Assembly: GCF_913046405.1 (NCBI RefSeq)
Contig: NZ_CAJWRQ010000015.1
Coordinates: 1-35,963, forward strand
Source of the DNA: an uncultured Christiangramia sp.
GTDB taxonomy: Bacteria > Bacteroidota > Bacteroidia > Flavobacteriales > Flavobacteriaceae
Length of the DNA stretch: 35,963 nt
Reading direction: 5' to 3'
Position numbers and translations under genes: made by a program. Positions 31,869 to 35,963 of this stretch are shown in pieces. The notes beneath the pieces were generated by a model. It was not told the DNA's origin and did no database searches. It was given only the letters and a program-made list of their open reading frames with translations. Position 1 is the stretch's first letter. Each line of letters begins with the position of its first letter.

Positions 31869-32822
31869 CTATTTTTTAAATATTTTGATAATTTGATGTG
31901 CCAGTTCTTCTCCAATTCTTTCCTGAGCCTCACTAGTTGCAGCACCAATATGCGGACTAAGAGAAATACTTTCGTTCATCAACAATTTTATAGCTGGGGA
32001 AGGTTCGTTCTCAAAAGTATCCAAAGCAGCAAAAGAAACCTTTTCATCTTCGATCGCATTCAGAAGCGCTTCTTCATCTAAAATACCGCCACGAGCGGTG
32101 TTAATGATTCCCACACCTATTTTCATTTTATCAAATTCAGCTTTACCAATAATTGGTTTAGACTGTGCGGGAACATGTAAACTGATGAAATCTGCATGTT
32201 CTATTAGCTGCTCTACAGGTTCAGTCTTAATAGGAATGGTAACCTTCTGGTCAGTATAGAAATCCAGTGTGATCTCGGTTTCTCCAACTTCCTTATCGCT
32301 GGCAACCACACGCATACCAACTCCTAAAGCAATTTTAGCCACTTCACGACCAATTCTGCCCAGACCTATAATTCCAAGTGTTTTGCCACGCAATTCAGAC
32401 CCTCCGGCATAGGATTTTTTGAGATCCTTAAATCTGGAATCACCTTCCAAAGGCATATTTCTATTGGAATCATGCAATTTTCTGGCACCTCCAAAAAGAT
32501 GAGCAAAAACAAGTTCTGCCACGGAAGCTGATGAAGCTTCAGGAGTGTTGATCACGGTAATACCTTTACTCCGCGCGTATTCCACATCGATATTGTCCAT
32601 CCCGACACCGCCACGTCCAATAACTTTAAGATGTATACAATTATCTATAATATTCTTGCGAACCTCTGTAGCACTGCGTACAAGAAGTACGCTAATACCA
32701 TTATTCTTTAAGTAATCTTCCAGTTGATCCTGGGCAACTTTTTTTATGATGACTTCAAAGCCGGCATCCTTTAATAGTTGTACACCACTTTGTGATAAAC
32801 CGTCATTTGCTAATACTTTCAT
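31869..32822 (-). CDS. serA: D-3-phosphoglycerate dehydrogenase, short form
   Basis: 317 aa. It oxidises 3-phosphoglycerate to 3-phosphohydroxypyruvate, the first step to serine, with NAD. The NAD-binding GLGRIG is at 153-158, and the catalytic set appears as Arg in NTARGG, Glu in DTFENEP and His in SPHIGAAT. It ends soon after the last helix and lacks the C-terminal ACT domain of E. coli SerA, so feedback inhibition by serine through that domain is not expected. The next enzyme, SerC, is encoded 17 bp upstream. The third step (SerB) is not in the window. Confidence 0.93.
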   Translation of the reverse strand: MKVLANDGLSQSGVQLLKDAGFEVIIKKVAQDQLEDYLKNNGISVLLVRSATEVRKNIIDNCIHLKVIGRGGVGMDNIDVEYARSKGITVINTPEASSASVAELVFAHLFGGARKLHDSNRNMPLEGDSRFKDLKKSYAGGSELRGKTLGIIGLGRIGREVAKIALGVGMRVVASDKEVGETEITLDFYTDQKVTIPIKTEPVEQLIEHADFISLHVPAQSKPIIGKAEFDKMKIGVGIINTARGGILDEEALLNAIEDEKVSFAALDTFENEPSPAIKLLMNESISLSPHIGAATSEAQERIGEELAHQIIKIFKK

Positions 32823-32839
32823 TCTAATTTATGTCTGGA

Positions 32840-33907
32840 TTAGTTTATTTCTTTTTCTAATTTCTGCATGAGATCTACTACTACCTGCACACTTTCAATT
32901 GATAATGCATTATACATGGATGCTCGGTATCCACCCACACTTCTATGTCCGCTAAGACCATTCACGCCAGCATCCTTCCACAATTTATCGAATTGATCTT
33001 TATGAGCCTCATCTTTAAGGTTGAAAGTAGGGTTCATTGGGGACCTGTCTTCTTTAGCGGCAAAGCCTTCGAATAAAGGATTACGATCAATTTCGTCATA
33101 TAAAAGAGCTGCTTTCTCTGCATTTCTTTTTTCCATGGCAGCGATACCACCATTCTTTTTGATCCATCGCATGGTAAGCATGGAAACATATACCGCGTAA
33201 ACAGGAGGTGTATTAAACATACTATCCTTTGAGATATGCACCTGATAATCCATCATGCTTGGGATCTGCCGGTCAACATTGCCCAAGATATTTTCTTTTA
33301 CAACGACAAGAACAGTTCCGGCTGGTCCCATATTCTTTTGGGCTCCGGCATAAATAAGATCAAAATCTTCAAAATTAAGTTGTCTAGAAAATATATCACT
33401 ACTCATGTCGCAAACGATGGGAACATCAGTTTTTGGAAATTCCTTTATCTGTGTTCCAAAAATTGTATTGTTACTAGTGCAGTGAAAATAGTCTGCATCT
33501 TCAGGAATTGAATAGTCTTTCGGAATATAATTAAAGTTCTTGTCTTTTGAAGATGCTACTTCGATCACCTCACCAAATAATTTGGCTTCCTTGATCGCCT
33601 TGGAGGACCATGTACCGGTATTAAGGTAGGCCGCTTTGCTATCCAGTAAATTATAAGCGGTCATTAAAAATTGCATACTCGCGCCTCCCTGAAGAAAAAG
33701 TGCTTTATAACCTTTATCCTGTAACCCTAAAAGTTCAAGAGCTAAATTCTGGGCCTCTTCCATAACCGACACGAAATCTGCACTACGGTGAGAAATCTCC
33801 AGTATCGAAAGACCAGAGTTATTAAAATCCAGAATCGATTGGGAAGCTTCCTGAAATACTTCCTGTGGTAATATGCACGGACCTGCGCTGAAATTATGCT
33901 TTTTCAT
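32840..33907 (-). CDS. serC: Phosphoserine aminotransferase
   Basis: 355 aa. A fold-type I PLP enzyme that converts 3-phosphohydroxypyruvate and glutamate to phosphoserine and 2-oxoglutarate. Start NFSAGPCILPQEV, then LEISHRSADF, FLQGGASMQF, the PLP Asp in CDMSSDIFSR and the Schiff-base Lys191 in YAGAQKNMGPAG; the tail has GLSGHRSVGGYRASMYNA, which carries the phosphate-binding Arg. It heads the operon serC-serA-DUF937-like gene. The enzyme can also act in pyridoxal phosphate synthesis (3-hydroxy-4-phosphohydroxythreonine route). Confidence 0.95.
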   Translation of the reverse strand: MKKHNFSAGPCILPQEVFQEASQSILDFNNSGLSILEISHRSADFVSVMEEAQNLALELLGLQDKGYKALFLQGGASMQFLMTAYNLLDSKAAYLNTGTWSSKAIKEAKLFGEVIEVASSKDKNFNYIPKDYSIPEDADYFHCTSNNTIFGTQIKEFPKTDVPIVCDMSSDIFSRQLNFEDFDLIYAGAQKNMGPAGTVLVVVKENILGNVDRQIPSMMDYQVHISKDSMFNTPPVYAVYVSMLTMRWIKKNGGIAAMEKRNAEKAALLYDEIDRNPLFEGFAAKEDRSPMNPTFNLKDEAHKDQFDKLWKDAGVNGLSGHRSVGGYRASMYNALSIESVQVVVDLMQKLEKEIN

Positions 33908-33910
33908 TAG

Positions 33911-33931
33911 TGTGTATTATAAGTGTGTATT
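33911..33931. repeat. direct repeat TGTGTATT in the serC leader
   Basis: TGTGTATT occurs at 33911-33918 and 33924-33931 (13-bp spacing) just upstream of the serC start at 33907. It lies between the -7 element and the start codon, so it is in the leader. It may be a regulator site or chance. Confidence 0.45.
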
Positions 33932-33942
33932 CACAAAGATGC

Positions 33943-33950
33943 CAAATTTA
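33943..33950 (-). promoter_or_regulatory. -7 element for serC
   Basis: Reverse strand TAAATTTG (33950-33943) fits TAnnTTTG. A TTTCG, rather than TTTG, sits about 19 bp upstream, so the -33 part is imperfect. Confidence 0.45.
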
Positions 33951-33981
33951 GAAGGTCTTTGCTGTTATCGAAATGATAAGA

Positions 33982-35046
33982 TTAAAGTTTACTAAGGAAT
34001 TCTATAGTATCAATATTGTCTGCGTAATCCCACAATTCTGGTTTTTGTGTTTTACCAAATGCAACTTCATTAGGCTTTGGATTTTTCCTTACTATACACT
34101 GCAATTTCTCGGAATTGGATTCTAGAACTTCTTTCAGGTTATCCTCATCCTTGTAGGTCTGGTAAAATACTGTTGCGATTGGAGAACCAAAACTTTCATC
34201 CTCTTTCAGCATTAAAAAACCATTATCAAGGATCTTGTATTCGCTCATTAAATAAACTGCCTTGTTGTAATCATAATTATTGGCATATTTATTTTCGTTG
34301 ATAATAGTATTCCAGGAATACATAGCCTTGAAGAACTGGTCAAAATCATATCCTTCAGGCACATACAATTTAGATACATTACGACATCCTAAACCATAAT
34401 AAAGAAAGATGTCCTCACTTAAAGCCTCAAGTTCTTCTTTAGATTCATTACCAGTAAGGATAGCTATAGAATTCCTGTTCTTGCGAACAATGCTTGGTTT
34501 TCCTTTAAAGTAATATTCAAAATACCGGGCAGTATTATCACTTCCTGTGGCGATCACCGCATCAAAATTCTCTAGTTTCCCTTTGGTGAATTCTATCCGG
34601 TTCTTATATTCTGAATTCTGCTCGATAAGAAATCGAGCGATAAGAGGTAGTAATAGCTCATCACTGGAGGATTGTTTTATCTGTACTTTGTGATCACAGA
34701 TGATCGTGGAAATAAAATCATGGAAACCAACCAGCGGAATATTTCCAGCCATAACAATCCCAATTTTTTTTCCACCAGAATTGGAAAGATCATAGCGACC
34801 TATCCATTTTTTAATATTCTCAAATTTTAATGCTTCGCTCCACTGCTGAAGTGAGAATATAATATTTTCCCGGGTAAACCATCCGTTATGATGAATGGAA
34901 GCATCGATCTTCTCATGCATTTCGTTAGTAAGCTCATCTAATTCTGAAAAATCTGGATGTCTTTGAACTCCATCGTTCTGAAACTGACCTAGAAATTTTC
35001 CTAATGCAACAAGGTTTGAAGTATGCTCTTCGATTGTCATGTTCAT
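33982..35046 (-). CDS. LuxC-type acyl-CoA reductase
   Basis: 354 aa, matching the LuxC/acyl-CoA reductase family in length and pattern. The NAD(P)-binding segment KKIGIVMAGNIPLVGFHDFIS is near residues 93-113, VIATGSDNTARYFEYYF carries another nucleotide contact, and the catalytic Cys221 sits in YYGLGCRNVSKLYVP, which would form the acyl-thioester. Such enzymes reduce acyl-CoA or acyl groups to aldehydes; the role outside luminous bacteria is not clear. It diverges from the ferredoxin gene across 134 bp, a pairing kept in many Flavobacteria, so the ferredoxin could feed electrons or share regulation; this is inference. Confidence 0.85.
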   Translation of the reverse strand: MNMTIEEHTSNLVALGKFLGQFQNDGVQRHPDFSELDELTNEMHEKIDASIHHNGWFTRENIIFSLQQWSEALKFENIKKWIGRYDLSNSGGKKIGIVMAGNIPLVGFHDFISTIICDHKVQIKQSSSDELLLPLIARFLIEQNSEYKNRIEFTKGKLENFDAVIATGSDNTARYFEYYFKGKPSIVRKNRNSIAILTGNESKEELEALSEDIFLYYGLGCRNVSKLYVPEGYDFDQFFKAMYSWNTIINENKYANNYDYNKAVYLMSEYKILDNGFLMLKEDESFGSPIATVFYQTYKDEDNLKEVLESNSEKLQCIVRKNPKPNEVAFGKTQKPELWDYADNIDTIEFLSKL

Positions 35047-35117
35047 ATTTGGTTATGAGGGTGGCCTATCTTAAATTTGTGCAGCGAAATTAAAGTTTCC
35101 GAAGCTATTAACCATAA

Positions 35118-35748
<631 letters not shown>

Positions 35749-35837
35749 ATATGAAATAAAAAACAAATTCCCAGAATCTAATGCTGCAAAAAATATAGAA
35801 AAATATATTAATGAAATCTCCTATTAACCTATTTTAA

Positions 35838-35963
35838 ATGGGATTATCTTTTGAATACAAAAAAAACTTAAAAGAATTTGCTAAAGGATTGAAATTTGGG
35901 ATAGTTGTTTCTAAATGGAATCAAAAAATAACTACAAATCTTCTAAACGCTACTATAGAAACC
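35838..35963 (+). CDS. ribH: 6,7-dimethyl-8-ribityllumazine synthase, 5' part only (runs off window)
   Basis: 42 codons from ATG 35838 to the last base: a short leader, then LKFGIVVSKWNQKITTNLLNAT, which matches the first strand and helix of lumazine synthase (FGIVVS.WN..IT..LL.GA). The enzyme joins the ribityl-pyrimidine and dihydroxybutanone phosphate in the last step but one of riboflavin synthesis, as a pentamer or 60-mer. The piece is noticeably more AT-rich than the genes left of 35.47 kb. ATG 35838 is the only start that fits. Confidence 0.8.
   Translation, partial: MGLSFEYKKNLKEFAKGLKFGIVVSKWNQKITTNLLNATIET

Overview
The window looks like a chromosomal stretch of a marine-type Flavobacteriaceae (Bacteroidota), closest in feel to Gramella/Christiangramia. 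The evidence is the moderately AT-rich base composition, promoters of the Bacteroidota type (TTTG, 18-19 bp, TAnnTTTG), frequent TTG starts, and many Bacteroidota-restricted families (DUF4290, DUF5916, DUF6146, DUF6787, TIGR02757, BatA-type and TonB-dependent proteins). The genus is an inference from family content; no database search was possible.

Layout. Positions 1-3440 hold the end of a decayed defence locus: the C-terminus of a gene with a (TPQV)4 repeat, then an hsdR (type I restriction) pseudogene with an in-frame TAA and a +1 T frameshift directly before the catalytic Glu codon. A gene-poor stretch (3440-4089) with small repeats separates it from a tRNA-Met(CAT) whose 3' end faces the defence locus, the usual geometry of a tRNA-associated island edge. 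From 4357 to 15.5 kb come housekeeping genes: a START-like protein, a class IV aminotransferase, YqgE, HU, the AAA ATPase-recQ-fmt operon, DUF493, DUF4290-murA (with Asp in place of the fosfomycin-target Cys), a 486-aa family of unknown function, and a PhnP-like metallo-hydrolase followed by a membrane-anchored coiled-coil protein. From 19.6 down to 15.5 kb runs an operon of a BatA-type VWA membrane protein, a dihydroorotase homologue that has lost its metal ligands, a small membrane protein and an esterase. Two tandem GAF histidine kinases (19.7-22.2 kb) lack response regulators and are separated by a gap holding a perfect 26-bp palindrome. TIGR02757, lolD, a DUF5916 outer-membrane-type protein, msrA-folE and a small membrane protein follow.

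From 27.9 to 30.8 kb lies a likely metal-uptake unit: DUF6787 membrane protein, a small exported His/Cys-rich protein and a ZnuD-like TonB receptor with a His/Glu-rich loop, read from one promoter that sits almost on the first start codon. Next are a DUF6146 lipoprotein, a DUF937-like protein, serA, serC, a LuxC-type acyl-CoA reductase and a two-cluster ferredoxin.

The last 0.5 kb is disturbed. The ferredoxin stops early at what looks like a junction. It is followed by a frameshifted reverse-strand fragment, an AT-rich forward fragment and the 5' part of ribH, which runs off the window. The strongest leads are the metal-uptake unit, the metal-less dihydroorotase in a BatA operon, the palindrome between orphan kinases, the hsdR lesions at the active site, and the novel joint at about 35.47 kb.
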